Shown here: piece by piece, positions 36,153 to 44,712 of the stretch
How the letters are laid out: each line of letters begins with the position of its first letter
Position numbering within the stretch: position 1 is the stretch's first letter
NCBI GenBank assembly: GCA_019119815.1
Contig: DWWH01000022.1
Location: 164,185-228,184 of the forward strand
Direction of reading: 5' to 3'
From: Candidatus Eisenbergiella intestinipullorum
Lineage (GTDB): Bacteria > Bacillota > Clostridia > Lachnospirales > Lachnospiraceae
DNA: 64,000 nt
Program-made: the position numbers and the translations under genes
The notes under the pieces: model-generated
Seen by the model: only the letters and a program-made list of their open reading frames with translations
The model's database searches: none
Told to the model about the DNA's origin: nothing

Positions 36153-37823
36153 ATGAAAACAGATATTGAAATCGCACAGGAAGCGGTTATGGAGCCCATC
36201 GGACAGGTGGCGGAACAGCTCGGGATCGGCGCGGACGATCTGGAGTTTTACGGAAAGTACAAGGCGAAGCTTTCCGAGGAATTTATGGCGTCCCTGCAGG
36301 GACGGCCGAACGGAAAGCTGATCCTGGTCACTGCCATCAATCCCACTCCGGCGGGAGAGGGAAAGACCACTACCAGCGTGGGACTGGGAGAGGCTTTTGG
36401 GAAAATGGGAAAGAAGGCGGTCATTGCCCTGAGAGAGCCTTCTTTGGGGCCGTGCTTCGGCATCAAGGGCGGTGCGGCCGGAGGCGGTTATGCCCAGGTG
36501 GTCCCCATGGAGGATCTGAACCTGCATTTTACCGGGGATTTCCATGCGATCACTTCCGCCAACAATCTCTGCGCGGCGCTTCTTGATAATCATATTCAGC
36601 AGGGAAACGAGCTGGGGATCGATACCAGACAGGTGGTCTGGAAACGCTGCCTGGATATGAACGACCGGGTGCTGCGCAACATCGTCGTGGGTCTTGGAAG
36701 CAAGGCGGACGGAACGGTGCGGGAGGATCATTTCGTCATCACCGTCGCCACGGAGATCATGGCGGTCCTGTGTCTGGCGGAAAACATGGAGGATCTGAAG
36801 CAGCGTCTGGCCCGCATGGTAGTGGCCTATACCTTTGACGGCAGGCCGGTGACCGCAAAGGACATTGGAGCGGTCGGCTCCATGGCGGCCCTTTTGAAGG
36901 ATGCCATCAAGCCCAATCTGATTCAGACTCTGGAACATACGCCCGCTCTGGTGCACGGCGGTCCCTTCGCCAATATTGCCCATGGCTGCAACTCCGTCAG
37001 AGCCACCAAAACGGCTCTGAAGCTGGCGGATTATGTGATCACGGAGGCGGGCTTCGGCGCGGATCTGGGCGCGGAGAAATTCTTTGACATCAAATGCCGG
37101 ATGGCCGGCCTGAAGCCGGACGCGGTGGTGCTGGTTGCCACGGTGCGCGCTCTGAAGTACAACGGCGGCGTGCCGAAGACGGAGCTGGGAGAGGAGAATC
37201 TCGATGCGCTCCGGAAAGGGATCGTCAACCTGGAGAAGCACATTGAAAACCTGCAGAAATACGGTGTGCCGGTGGTGGTCACTCTCAACTCCTTCCTCAC
37301 CGATACCGAGTCCGAGATCGGATATGTGAAGCGCTTCTGCGAGGAGAGGGGCTGTGAGTTCGCCATTTCCCAGGTCTGGGAGAAGGGCGGAGAAGGCGGA
37401 ATCGACCTGGCGGAAAAGGTGCTGAAAACGCTGGAAGAAAAGGAAAGTCATTTCCATGTGCTCTATGAGGACAGCCTGAGTCTGACGGAAAAGATCGAAA
37501 CGGTAGCCAGAGAGATCTACGGCGCGGACGGCGTATCCTATTCGCCGGCCGCGAAGAAGCAGCTTGCAAGACTTGCGGAGCTGGGATTTTCCGGTCTTCC
37601 CGTCTGTATGGCAAAGACCCAGTATTCCCTTTCCGACAATCCGTCCCTGCTGGGAAGGCCGGAGCATTTTGAGATCAGCGTGAGAGAGGCCTATGTGTCT
37701 GCCGGCGCGGGCTTTGTGGTGGTATTGACCGGAGCGGTCATGACCATGCCGGGGCTTCCGAAAACGCCTGCCGCTTTCCGGATCGACGTGGATGAGAACG
37801 GAAAGATCACAGGGCTGTTCTGA
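36153..37823 (+). CDS. fhs: Formate-tetrahydrofolate ligase
   Basis: 556 residues, the standard length. The ATP-binding motif [17 protein letters not shown], the [25 protein letters not shown] segment (here as [19 protein letters not shown]) and FTGDFHAI are all intact. The enzyme activates formate to 10-formyl-THF, the entry to one-carbon and Wood-Ljungdahl methyl-branch chemistry. GGGAGG lies 8 bases before ATG 36153. It starts 14 bases after the translocase gene, so it may be co-transcribed, and folD follows. Confidence 0.98.
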   Translation: MKTDIEIAQEAVMEPIGQVAEQLGIGADDLEFYGKYKAKLSEEFMASLQGRPNGKLILVTAINPTPAGEGKTTTSVGLGEAFGKMGKKAVIALREPSLGPCFGIKGGAAGGGYAQVVPMEDLNLHFTGDFHAITSANNLCAALLDNHIQQGNELGIDTRQVVWKRCLDMNDRVLRNIVVGLGSKADGTVREDHFVITVATEIMAVLCLAENMEDLKQRLARMVVAYTFDGRPVTAKDIGAVGSMAALLKDAIKPNLIQTLEHTPALVHGGPFANIAHGCNSVRATKTALKLADYVITEAGFGADLGAEKFFDIKCRMAGLKPDAVVLVATVRALKYNGGVPKTELGEENLDALRKGIVNLEKHIENLQKYGVPVVVTLNSFLTDTESEIGYVKRFCEERGCEFAISQVWEKGGEGGIDLAEKVLKTLEEKESHFHVLYEDSLSLTEKIETVAREIYGADGVSYSPAAKKQLARLAELGFSGLPVCMAKTQYSLSDNPSLLGRPEHFEISVREAYVSAGAGFVVVLTGAVMTMPGLPKTPAAFRIDVDENGKITGLF

Positions 37824-37957
37824 GGCGGCGGAAAGGGCTCCTCAGAGAAAAACGGAAACGGGACGGGTTTTGACCCGCCCCGAATGGAGGTAAGATCGGA
37901 CAATGCGCCAAGCGGACGCACTGTCCGGGCGAAAAGCGCTTCGGTATGGAGGTAAAA

Positions 37958-38821
37958 ATGGCACAGATCATTGACGGGAAGGCAGTTTCCCAGGCGATCA
38001 AGGATGAAGTGAAACGGGAGGTTCAGGCTCTGGCGGCACAGGGGACAGAGGTGACGCTGGCTGTGATCCAGGTGGGAGACGATCCCGCTTCAACGGTTTA
38101 TGTGAACAACAAAAAGAAGGCATGCGCTTATACGGGGATCCGTTCTCTGGAATATCATCTGTCGGAGTATGCCAGCCAGCAGGAGCTCCTTGCCCTGATC
38201 GGAGAACTGAACGGGCGGGAGGATGTGAACGGGATCCTGGTGCAGCTCCCTTTGCCGGCGCATATGGATGAAGACGCGGTGATCGGAGCCATTTCTCCCG
38301 GGAAGGATGTGGACGGCTTTCATCCGCAGAATGTGGGTGCGCTCTGCATCGGAAGGCCCGGCTTCGTCTCCTGTACGCCGGCGGGCATCATCGAACTTCT
38401 GAAGCGTTCCGGCATTGGGATCGCAGGCAGGGAATGTGTGATGATCGGAAGGAGCAACATCGTGGGAAAACCCATGGCCCTTCTGCTCCTGCGGGAGAAC
38501 GGCACGGTGACCGTAGCCCATTCCCGCACCGCTGATCTGAAGGCTGTCGCGCGCAGGGCGGATATTCTGATCGTAGCGACGGGAAAAGCGAAAATGATCA
38601 CTCCGGAATATGTAAAGCCCGGCGCAGCCGTCATTGACGTGGGAATGGACCGGGATGAAAACGGCAGGCTCTGCGGTGATGTGGATTTTGAGGCGGTTTC
38701 CGGGATCGCAGGGGCGATCACTCCCGTGCCGGGCGGTGTCGGTCCCATGACCATCGCCATGCTGATGAAAAACTGTCTTCAGGCGGCGCAGATGCAGAAA
38801 AGTGGAATTTTTCATTCCTGA
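37958..38821 (+). CDS. folD: Methylene-THF dehydrogenase / methenyl-THF cyclohydrolase
   Basis: 287 residues with the family's catalytic YVNNKKKACAYTGI lysine, PGKDVDGFHPQNVG, TPAGIIELL, nucleotide site GRSNIVGKPMALLL and PVPGGVGPMTIAMLM. It interconverts methylene-THF and 10-formyl-THF, continuing the fhs reaction. ATG 37958 follows GGAGGTAAAA; an in-frame ATG sits inside the leader 12 bases earlier (MEVKM). The 134-base gap after fhs holds a hairpin (CGGACA... TGTCCG) and two copies of the ATGGAGG leader. Confidence 0.97.
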   Translation: MAQIIDGKAVSQAIKDEVKREVQALAAQGTEVTLAVIQVGDDPASTVYVNNKKKACAYTGIRSLEYHLSEYASQQELLALIGELNGREDVNGILVQLPLPAHMDEDAVIGAISPGKDVDGFHPQNVGALCIGRPGFVSCTPAGIIELLKRSGIGIAGRECVMIGRSNIVGKPMALLLLRENGTVTVAHSRTADLKAVARRADILIVATGKAKMITPEYVKPGAAVIDVGMDRDENGRLCGDVDFEAVSGIAGAITPVPGGVGPMTIAMLMKNCLQAAQMQKSGIFHS

Positions 38822-38853
38822 TATGGAAGATTTCCGGCAGGAAAGGATAGCTT

Positions 38854-40374
38854 ATGAAATGTCCCAGATGCGGAAGCGAGATAAAGGACGGGATGCTGTT
38901 CTGCGAGAACTGCGGAGAGGAGATCCGGATCGTTCAGGATTTTGAACCGGAGATCGGCGGGATCGTGACCGGCTTTGAACAGGCTTCCAACGGCAGACAG
39001 TCAAAAGAGAATACGGAAATCCGCGAAGGGCCGGAAGAAAAGGAAGGATTCGTACCCCCCGCAGGACAGCGGGCCGGCCGGATGAGAAGGCGGGTGCTGT
39101 GGACGGCGGGCGGTCTGTCGGCTCTGCTGGTCTGCGTTCTGCTGGCGGCGGCCGTGCTGTGCCTCAGAAGTGCGGACTATCAGTATCAGAGAGCGATGTC
39201 CTACATAAAGGCAGGGGCCTATGATGCGGCGCGCCCCTATGCGGAAAGAGCGGTGCGGCTCTCGCCGGATGATCCGAAATGTCTGGCCGCTTTTGCAGTC
39301 TGTCTGTCACAGAGCGGACTGAAGGAGGAGACGGTTTCCGTCTGCCGGCGGATTTTGGAGCTGGATGATACAAACCGGCAGGCCTATGAGGTGCTGGTCG
39401 CCGTCTATGAAGAGGATGGGGAATATGAAAAGATCAATGAGCTCCTGCTTTCCTGCCCGGATGAGCAGATCGTCAGCAGCTATCCGGCCTATGTGGCAAA
39501 GCCGCCGGAGTTTTCCTATGAGAGCGGCGTATACGATGAAGCCCTCTCTTTGAGGCTGAGCGCGAACACCGGCGGCACCATCTATTATACCATGGACGGC
39601 AGCCGTCCGGATGAAAACAGCCAGGTCTATGCCTCCCCTATTTTTCTGGAATCCGGTTCCTACCGGATCCGGGCGATATTTGTGAATGAATACGGGGTAT
39701 CCAGCAGCGAGGCGGACGGAAGCTATTATGTGGATGTGACCGTCCCGGAGGCGCCGGAGGTTCTTCCGGAGGAGGGAAGCTATACCAGGCCGACGCTGAT
39801 CATCGTACATGCAGGGGAAAACTGTCGGGTGTATTATACGACGGACGGAACGGCACCCACTCAGGACGGGATCGAATATAATGGCCCGTTCCCCATGCCA
39901 GTCGGCGTGACCCGGTTCCGCTTCATCTGTTTTGGACCGGCAGGGGCTGCAGGAGAGGAAACGCAGGTGACCTATTCGCTGAACCTGCATGCATCGCTGA
40001 GCATTGAAGCGGCAAGAAACCGGCTGCTGCTGGAGCTGATCGCCGCGGATGTGATCCAGGGCATGGACGGTACGGTGGAAACCGGGACCGGCCACTATGT
40101 TTACAATTACCGCTGTGCCATAACCGTTGACGGCTCCGATTACTATCTGTACCGGGAATATTATGAGGACGATGCCGGAAACAGCGCGGGGACCGGAACG
40201 GATTATGTGGTCAATATCATGAACGGAGAATGCTATCGGGCGGTGCAGGCTGCACAGGAAAAAAAGGCGGATGCGGAAAGCACACCGGATCCGTGGAGCC
40301 TTCTGACACTGCAGAAAATAGATTCCCGGAGGGCGCCTGCTACGGAAGAGGATTCTCAGAAAGCGCCGGAATGA
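38854..40374 (+). CDS. Zinc-ribbon membrane protein with TPR and chitobiase-like C-terminal repeats
   Basis: 506 residues. The N-terminal zinc ribbon has CPRCG and CENCG (C3, C6, C20, C23). One membrane helix lies at about 82-105. TPR-like helices follow (YQRAMSYIKAGAYDAARPYAERAV and later repeats). Then come two beta repeats of the CHB_HEX_C_1 type (GGTIYYTMDGSRPDENSQVY and CRVYYTTDGTAPTQDGIEY). A final 130-residue domain is of unknown type. This suggests a protein anchored by one helix with its long C-terminal part outside the cell. The ATG is preceded by GGAAAGGA. Function unknown; it lies between folD and nfnA, 32 bases from folD. Confidence 0.85.
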   Translation: MKCPRCGSEIKDGMLFCENCGEEIRIVQDFEPEIGGIVTGFEQASNGRQSKENTEIREGPEEKEGFVPPAGQRAGRMRRRVLWTAGGLSALLVCVLLAAAVLCLRSADYQYQRAMSYIKAGAYDAARPYAERAVRLSPDDPKCLAAFAVCLSQSGLKEETVSVCRRILELDDTNRQAYEVLVAVYEEDGEYEKINELLLSCPDEQIVSSYPAYVAKPPEFSYESGVYDEALSLRLSANTGGTIYYTMDGSRPDENSQVYASPIFLESGSYRIRAIFVNEYGVSSSEADGSYYVDVTVPEAPEVLPEEGSYTRPTLIIVHAGENCRVYYTTDGTAPTQDGIEYNGPFPMPVGVTRFRFICFGPAGAAGEETQVTYSLNLHASLSIEAARNRLLLELIAADVIQGMDGTVETGTGHYVYNYRCAITVDGSDYYLYREYYEDDAGNSAGTGTDYVVNIMNGECYRAVQAAQEKKADAESTPDPWSLLTLQKIDSRRAPATEEDSQKAPE

Positions 40375-40389
40375 AACTGAAAAAAGCTG

Positions 40390-40420
40390 CAGGATCTGCG
40401 CCGGAGCGTCGCAGATCCTG
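40390..40420 (+). repeat. Hairpin in the nfnA leader
   Basis: An 11-bp stem, CAGGATCTGCG with CGCAGATCCTG, and a 9-base loop, followed about 50 bases later by AACGCTTCGGAATGGAGG. Sequence differs from the 36-nt hairpin family. Confidence 0.65.
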
Positions 40421-40487
40421 TGATCACAAATGCCGGGCCCAAAGATCCGGCGTCCCTTACCGCAAACGCTTCGGAATGGAGGAAAAC

Positions 40488-41372
40488 ATGTACCAGATTT
40501 TACAGGCAAGAGAACTGACCGCAAACATTTTTGAGATGGTTGTGGAAGCAAAACGGGTGGCAAAATCCTGCGAACCGGGACAGTTCGTGATCGTCAGAAA
40601 GGATGCGGACAGCGAAAGGATCCCGCTGACGATCTGCGATTACGACAGAGAGGCCGGAACGATCACCATCGTGTTCCAGATCGTCGGCGCAGGTACGCTG
40701 ATGATGTCCTCCCTGAAGGCGGGAGATGCCTTCCATGATGTGGTAGGCCCTCTGGGTCGTCCTTCCGAGCTGGTGGCGGAGGATCCGGAAAGCCTCTCCA
40801 AAAAGAAAATCCTGTTTGTGGCAGGCGGCGTGGGAACCGCCCCTGTTTATCCCCAGGTGAAATGGCTGCATGAGCACGGCGTGGCCGCCGATGTGATCGT
40901 GGGGGCCAAGACGAAGGAGCTGATCCTCATGGAGGATGAGATGAAGGCGGTGGCCGGAAACCTGTATATCACCACCGACGACGGCTCCTATGGAAGAAGC
41001 GGCATGGTGACCCAGACCATTCAGGATCTGGTGGAAAAGGAAGGAAAGAGCTATGATGTCTGCATCGCCATCGGCCCGATGATCATGATGAAATTCGTCT
41101 GCAAGCTCACCAAAGAGCTGAATATCCCCACCGTGGTCAGCCTGAATCCCATCATGGTGGACGGAACCGGCATGTGCGGCGCCTGCCGTGTGACCGTGGG
41201 CGACGAGGTCAAATTCGCCTGTGTGGACGGGCCGGAATTTGACGGACACAAGGTGAATTTTGACGAGGCGATGAAGCGCCAGCAGATCTATAAGACACAG
41301 GAGGGAAGGGCCTACCTGAAGGCGAAGGAAGGCGCGACCCATCACGGCGGCTGCGGAAACTGTGCAGACTGA
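40488..41372 (+). CDS. nfnA: NADH-dependent ferredoxin:NADP oxidoreductase, small subunit
   Basis: 294 residues of the ferredoxin-NADP reductase fold: FAD site (RIPLTICDYD), NAD site (VAGGVGTAPVYPQVKWL) and a [2Fe-2S] site formed by cysteines in GTGMCGACRVTVGDEVKFAC. With NfnB it makes an electron-bifurcating transhydrogenase in the cytoplasm, coupling NADH, NADPH and ferredoxin. ATG 40488 follows GGAGGAAAAC. nfnB follows 81 bases downstream, with its own conserved leader. Confidence 0.95.
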   Translation: MYQILQARELTANIFEMVVEAKRVAKSCEPGQFVIVRKDADSERIPLTICDYDREAGTITIVFQIVGAGTLMMSSLKAGDAFHDVVGPLGRPSELVAEDPESLSKKKILFVAGGVGTAPVYPQVKWLHEHGVAADVIVGAKTKELILMEDEMKAVAGNLYITTDDGSYGRSGMVTQTIQDLVEKEGKSYDVCIAIGPMIMMKFVCKLTKELNIPTVVSLNPIMVDGTGMCGACRVTVGDEVKFACVDGPEFDGHKVNFDEAMKRQQIYKTQEGRAYLKAKEGATHHGGCGNCAD

Positions 41373-41453
41373 CAAAAAGAGGAGCCCACAGGCTGTAGGA
41401 AAGGCTGACGGACGGCATGTCCCGGACGCCGGCGCTTTGGAATGGAGGTTAAC

Positions 41454-42836
41454 ATGGACGTATTAAAGAAAGTACCTGTCAGGGAACAGGACGCAAAGGT
41501 GAGAGCGACCAATTTTGAAGAGGTCTGCCTGGGATATAACAAAGAAGAAGCGATGGAAGAAGCGGCAAGGTGCATCAACTGCAAAAATGCGCAGTGTGTA
41601 AAAGGCTGTCCGGTCTCCATCAACATTCCCGGCTTCATCGAGAAGGTGAAGGAAGGGGATATGGAAGCGGCCTATCAGGTGATCAGCGCTTCCTCCTCTC
41701 TGCCGGCCATCTGCGGCCGTGTCTGCCCACAGGAGAGCCAGTGCGAGGGAAAATGCATCAGAGGCATCAAGGGAGAGCCCATTTCCATCGGAAAGCTGGA
41801 ACGCTTTGTGGCGGACTGGGCCAGAGAGAACGGCATTAAGCCCGAGGGCGCTGCGGAAAAGAAGGGAAAGAAGGTGGCTGTCATCGGCTCCGGCCCTGCA
41901 GGTCTGACCTGTGCGGGCGATCTTGCCAAAATGGGTTATGACGTGACCATTTTTGAAGCTCTTCATGAGCCCGGCGGCGTGCTGGTTTACGGCATTCCGG
42001 AATTCCGTCTGCCCAAGGAAGCCGTTGTGAAGAAGGAAATTGAAAACGTGAAGTCTCTCGGCGTGAAAATCGAGACCAACGTGATCGTGGGCAAATCCGT
42101 CACCATCGACGAGCTTCTGAATGAGGAAGGCTTCTCCGCCGTCTTCATCGGCTCCGGAGCAGGACTTCCCAAGTTCATGGGAATTCCCGGTGAGAACGCA
42201 AACGGCGTATTCTCCGCCAACGAATACCTGACCAGAAGCAACCTGATGAAGGCCTTCCGTGAAGATTCCGATACGCCCATCATGCGCGGAAAGAAGGTCG
42301 CCGTGGTCGGCGGAGGAAACGTGGCCATGGACGCCGCGAGAACCGCCCTTCGTCTGGGCGCCGAGGTACATATCGTATACAGAAGAAGCGAGGAGGAGCT
42401 TCCCGCCCGTGTGGAAGAGGTTCATCACGCCAAAGAGGAAGGCATCATCTTTGATCTGCTGACCAATCCGGTGGAGATCCTGGAGGATGAAAACAACTGG
42501 GTATGCGGCATGAAGTGCATCCGGATGGAGCTGGGCGAGCCCGATGCATCCGGAAGGAGACGTCCCGTGGAGATTCCCGGTTCCGAGTTCGTCATCGACT
42601 GCGACACGGTCATCATGTCCTTAGGCACCTCCCCGAACCCGCTGATTTCTTCCACCACCGAGGGCCTGGAGGTCAACCGGAGAAAGTGCATTGTCGCCGA
42701 CGAGGAGTATGGAAAGACCTCCAAGGAAGGCGTATATGCGGGCGGAGACGCCGTGACGGGAGCCGCAACGGTAATTCTGGCAATGGGGGCAGGAAAAGCC
42801 GGCGCGAAAGGAATCGATGAATATCTGTCCAGATAA
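41454..42836 (+). CDS. nfnB: NADH-dependent ferredoxin:NADP oxidoreductase, large subunit (GltD-like)
   Basis: 460 residues. The N-terminal iron-sulfur region (CINCKNAQCVKGCPVSINIP and CGRVCPQESQCEGKC) is followed by a FAD-binding Rossmann motif (AVIGSGPAGLTCAGDLAKMGYDV) and a second NADP motif (VAVVGGGNVAMDAARTALRLG). It ends with the FAD contact GGDAVTGAATVILAMGAGK. It is homologous to the glutamate synthase small subunit; pairing with nfnA identifies it as NfnB. ATG 41454 follows GGAGGTTAAC. The last 60 bases are duplicated, imperfectly, just downstream. Confidence 0.95.
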   Translation: MDVLKKVPVREQDAKVRATNFEEVCLGYNKEEAMEEAARCINCKNAQCVKGCPVSINIPGFIEKVKEGDMEAAYQVISASSSLPAICGRVCPQESQCEGKCIRGIKGEPISIGKLERFVADWARENGIKPEGAAEKKGKKVAVIGSGPAGLTCAGDLAKMGYDVTIFEALHEPGGVLVYGIPEFRLPKEAVVKKEIENVKSLGVKIETNVIVGKSVTIDELLNEEGFSAVFIGSGAGLPKFMGIPGENANGVFSANEYLTRSNLMKAFREDSDTPIMRGKKVAVVGGGNVAMDAARTALRLGAEVHIVYRRSEEELPARVEEVHHAKEEGIIFDLLTNPVEILEDENNWVCGMKCIRMELGEPDASGRRRPVEIPGSEFVIDCDTVIMSLGTSPNPLISSTTEGLEVNRRKCIVADEEYGKTSKEGVYAGGDAVTGAATVILAMGAGKAGAKGIDEYLSR

Positions 42837-42908
42837 TTCCCATTGCCTGCAATGGGGGCAGGAAAGGCCGGCGCAAAAGAAATCGACGAATACTGTCCAG
42901 ATAATTTC
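42781..42908 (+). repeat. Tandem duplication of the nfnB 3' end
   Basis: 42781-42840 (last 56 coding bases and stop of nfnB) is repeated at 42850-42908 with about five substitutions and one single-base deletion that breaks the frame. The second copy carries no start and is not expected to be translated. Confidence 0.88.
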
Positions 42909-43002
42909 TGCGGCCTGCGGCGGATGCCGGATGCCGGAGCGGGGGAAGGGACGAAGAACTGTCTGAACAGGCTGAAAGGATTTTGCAATACAGGAGGACA
43001 GC

Positions 43003-43311
43003 ATGGTAAATCATATTGTGATGTGGAACTTTAATCCGGAGCTTACGGAAGAAGAACGGCAGGAGGCCGGCAGGAAGATCCGCCGGATGCTTCTGCATGT
43101 GGGAGAAGTGGTAAAGGGCGTATTCAGCCTTCAGGTTTATACCAATGAGCTGGCATCCAGCAATCGGGATGTGGCGCTGATCTCCCGGTTCGAGACCCTG
43201 GATGATCTGGCGGCCTATCAACTCCACCCGGAGCATGTGAAGGCGGCGGCTTATATCAAGACCGTTGCCTGTGACCGCACCTGCTTTGACTATGTGGATT
43301 CGGAAGAATAA
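43003..43311 (+). CDS. Dabb-family (stress-responsive A/B barrel) protein
   Basis: 102 residues starting MVNHIVMWNFNP, with HPEHVKAAAYIK and a final aromatic strand (CFDYVDSEE), typical of the small dimeric ferredoxin-like Dabb fold. Roles differ between members and none is indicated here. ACAGGAGGACAGC precedes the ATG. It runs directly into rlmH with 3 bases between. Confidence 0.88.
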   Translation: MVNHIVMWNFNPELTEEERQEAGRKIRRMLLHVGEVVKGVFSLQVYTNELASSNRDVALISRFETLDDLAAYQLHPEHVKAAAYIKTVACDRTCFDYVDSEE

Positions 43312-43314
43312 CTT

Positions 43315-43794
43315 ATGAAATTTTCCGTTTTATGCGTTGGAAAGATCAAGGAGCATTTTTACCGGGACGCGGTCGCGGAATACGCAAAGCGGCTGTCCCG
43401 GTATGGAAAACTGGAAATTCTGGAAGTGGCGGATGAAAAGACGCCGGATGAGCCCAGCGAGGCGCAGCGGCTTCAGATCCTGAAAAGGGAAGGAGAGCGG
43501 CTGAAAAAACATTTGGAGAAGGACGCCTTTCATGTGGCGCTGGCCATCGACGGGAAAAAGATGGATTCCGTCCGCTTTGCCGCCCGCCTGGAACAGCTCG
43601 GCGTTTCCGGGATCAGCCATATCCAGTTTCTGATCGGAGGCTCTCTCGGACTGGATCAGGAGCTTCTGGACGGCGCCGACCTGAAACTCAGCTTTTCCGA
43701 TATGACCTTTCCCCATCAGCTCATGCGGGTGATCCTTCTGGAGCAGATCTACCGGGCGCAGCGGATCACGAATGGGGAACCGTATCATAAATGA
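43315..43794 (+). CDS. rlmH: 23S rRNA (pseudouridine-1915-N3) methyltransferase
   Basis: 159 residues of the SPOUT family. MKFSVLCVGKIKEHFY opens the protein; FLIGGSLGLDQELL forms part of the SAM-binding knot and MTFPHQLMRVILLEQIYRAQRI closes it, ending GEPYHK as in other RlmH proteins. It methylates helix 69 of 23S rRNA. Start follows the Dabb gene by 3 bases. Confidence 0.96.
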   Translation: MKFSVLCVGKIKEHFYRDAVAEYAKRLSRYGKLEILEVADEKTPDEPSEAQRLQILKREGERLKKHLEKDAFHVALAIDGKKMDSVRFAARLEQLGVSGISHIQFLIGGSLGLDQELLDGADLKLSFSDMTFPHQLMRVILLEQIYRAQRITNGEPYHK

Positions 43795-44125
43795 AGCGGA
43801 GGCGTTGCCGCTGCTTGGAAGGGGGAATGCTGGGAATTTGTGCTGCTCAAAATCGGGCAGGAAAAACAGGACGGAACATGCTCCATGTGGCGGAGTGCCA
43901 CAAAGCCCTGACCCGGTCAGAGGTCTGTGTGATGAATTTTTTGTCGTACCTGTTTGCGGACAGCTTCATCTGGTCTCCTTTGATACGAAACAGATGGCGT
44001 GCTTTGCACGTCATCTGCTGTTTCCAGAGCCTTTTTCCCTGGAAAGTGGCGGGAACGGGGAGCGGCTACAGAAACCGCTGTTGCGAACGGCCGTCCCGTG
44101 ACATTATGTTTTGGAACGGAGGGGA
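43795..44125 (+). other. Gene-free interval, probably a decayed remnant
   Basis: About 330 bases with short overlapping frames in all phases and no good start signals. One frame (about 43920-44100) reads DEFFVVPVCGQLHLVSFDTK and RHLLFPEPFSLES, which looks like protein-derived sequence, but it has no start of its own and no family I can name. I annotate no gene here. Confidence 0.5.
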
Positions 44126-44161
44126 GATTGAAACATAAGCCCGATGGCTTATGTTTCAATC
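44126..44161 (+). repeat. 36-nt hairpin repeat, copy 4 (compensated variant)
   Basis: Same stem and CGAT loop as the other copies, but with an A-to-C change in the 5' arm and the matching T-to-G change in the 3' arm, so pairing is kept. It is followed by CGGCAGTTTTGCAACG and the CGCTTCGGCATGGAGG leader. Confidence 0.92.
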
Positions 44162-44195
44162 GGCAGTTTTGCAACGCTTCGGCATGGAGGAAAAA

Positions 44196-44354
44196 ATGAA
44201 CGTTCGGATCAGATCCCTGTATCTGTGCGTGACGGATATGGACAGGGCGATTGATTTTTATGTATATTTTCCAAACGGCTCAGACAGGAGAACCTGGAAA
44301 AAAGGGGAGATTTCCGGGAAAGGGGGACATTTCCCGAAAAACGGCATGGGATGA
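44196..44354 (+). pseudogene. Truncated VOC/glyoxalase-family gene (N-terminal fragment)
   Basis: A good Shine-Dalgarno leader (GGAGGAAAAA) precedes ATG 44196. The first 22 residues (MNVRIRSLYLCVTDMDRAID) are a clear vicinal-oxygen-chelate domain start. After DFYVYF the sequence turns into low-complexity Gly/Lys residues and stops at 52 residues, whereas the family needs about 120. The rest of the gene has been lost, most likely by deletion. Confidence 0.75.
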
Positions 44355-44378
44355 GCTCCTCCGCTCATATACTGGAGC

Positions 44379-44693
44379 ATGAGCGGAATTGGAAGAAAAA
44401 AGAAAAAAGAGAGAATGGATCCGCAGCCCGCATTCGGAAGAAGAGAACAGCTGGCGGAGTCCCTGAAGCTTCCCAAGGACATGGTACTTGGGGCGTCCAT
44501 CCTGACCATGACGGGCAGTCATGAGCTGTGGGTGGAAAATTATAAGGGGATCATCGAATATACGCCCCAGTCCATCATCCTGCAGGCAAAAACCGGACAG
44601 ATTTCCATCTGCGGCTGTGGGCTGGTCATCGACTATTACACCAGCGAGGACATGAAGATCATCGGGGACATCAGGTGCGTCAGCTACCTGTGA
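44379..44693 (+). CDS. yqfC: Sporulation protein YqfC
   Basis: 104 residues. The core LAESLKLPKDMVLGASILTM through GDIRCVSYL matches the small YqfC family (about 90-100 residues), conserved in spore formers directly before yqfD, as here. The start is uncertain: ATG 44379 has only GGAG one base away, while ATG 44415 would give a length closer to the family. CATATACT at 44364-44371 resembles a sigma-E -10 element, but no convincing -35 was found. yqfD follows 19 bases later. Confidence 0.88.
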   Translation: MSGIGRKKKKERMDPQPAFGRREQLAESLKLPKDMVLGASILTMTGSHELWVENYKGIIEYTPQSIILQAKTGQISICGCGLVIDYYTSEDMKIIGDIRCVSYL

Positions 44694-44712
44694 CCGGGCG
44701 GAGGTAAGGCTT

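Noticed and set aside
43772..44101. 109-residue frame after rlmH
   Set aside because: It starts inside rlmH, lacks a Shine-Dalgarno of its own, and only its second half looks protein-like. Recorded as a possible remnant instead of a gene.
44364..44371. Sigma-E promoter for yqfC
   Set aside because: CATATACT fits a -10 box, but no matching -35 element lies at the right distance and the position conflicts with ATG 44379. Mentioned only as a possibility under yqfC.
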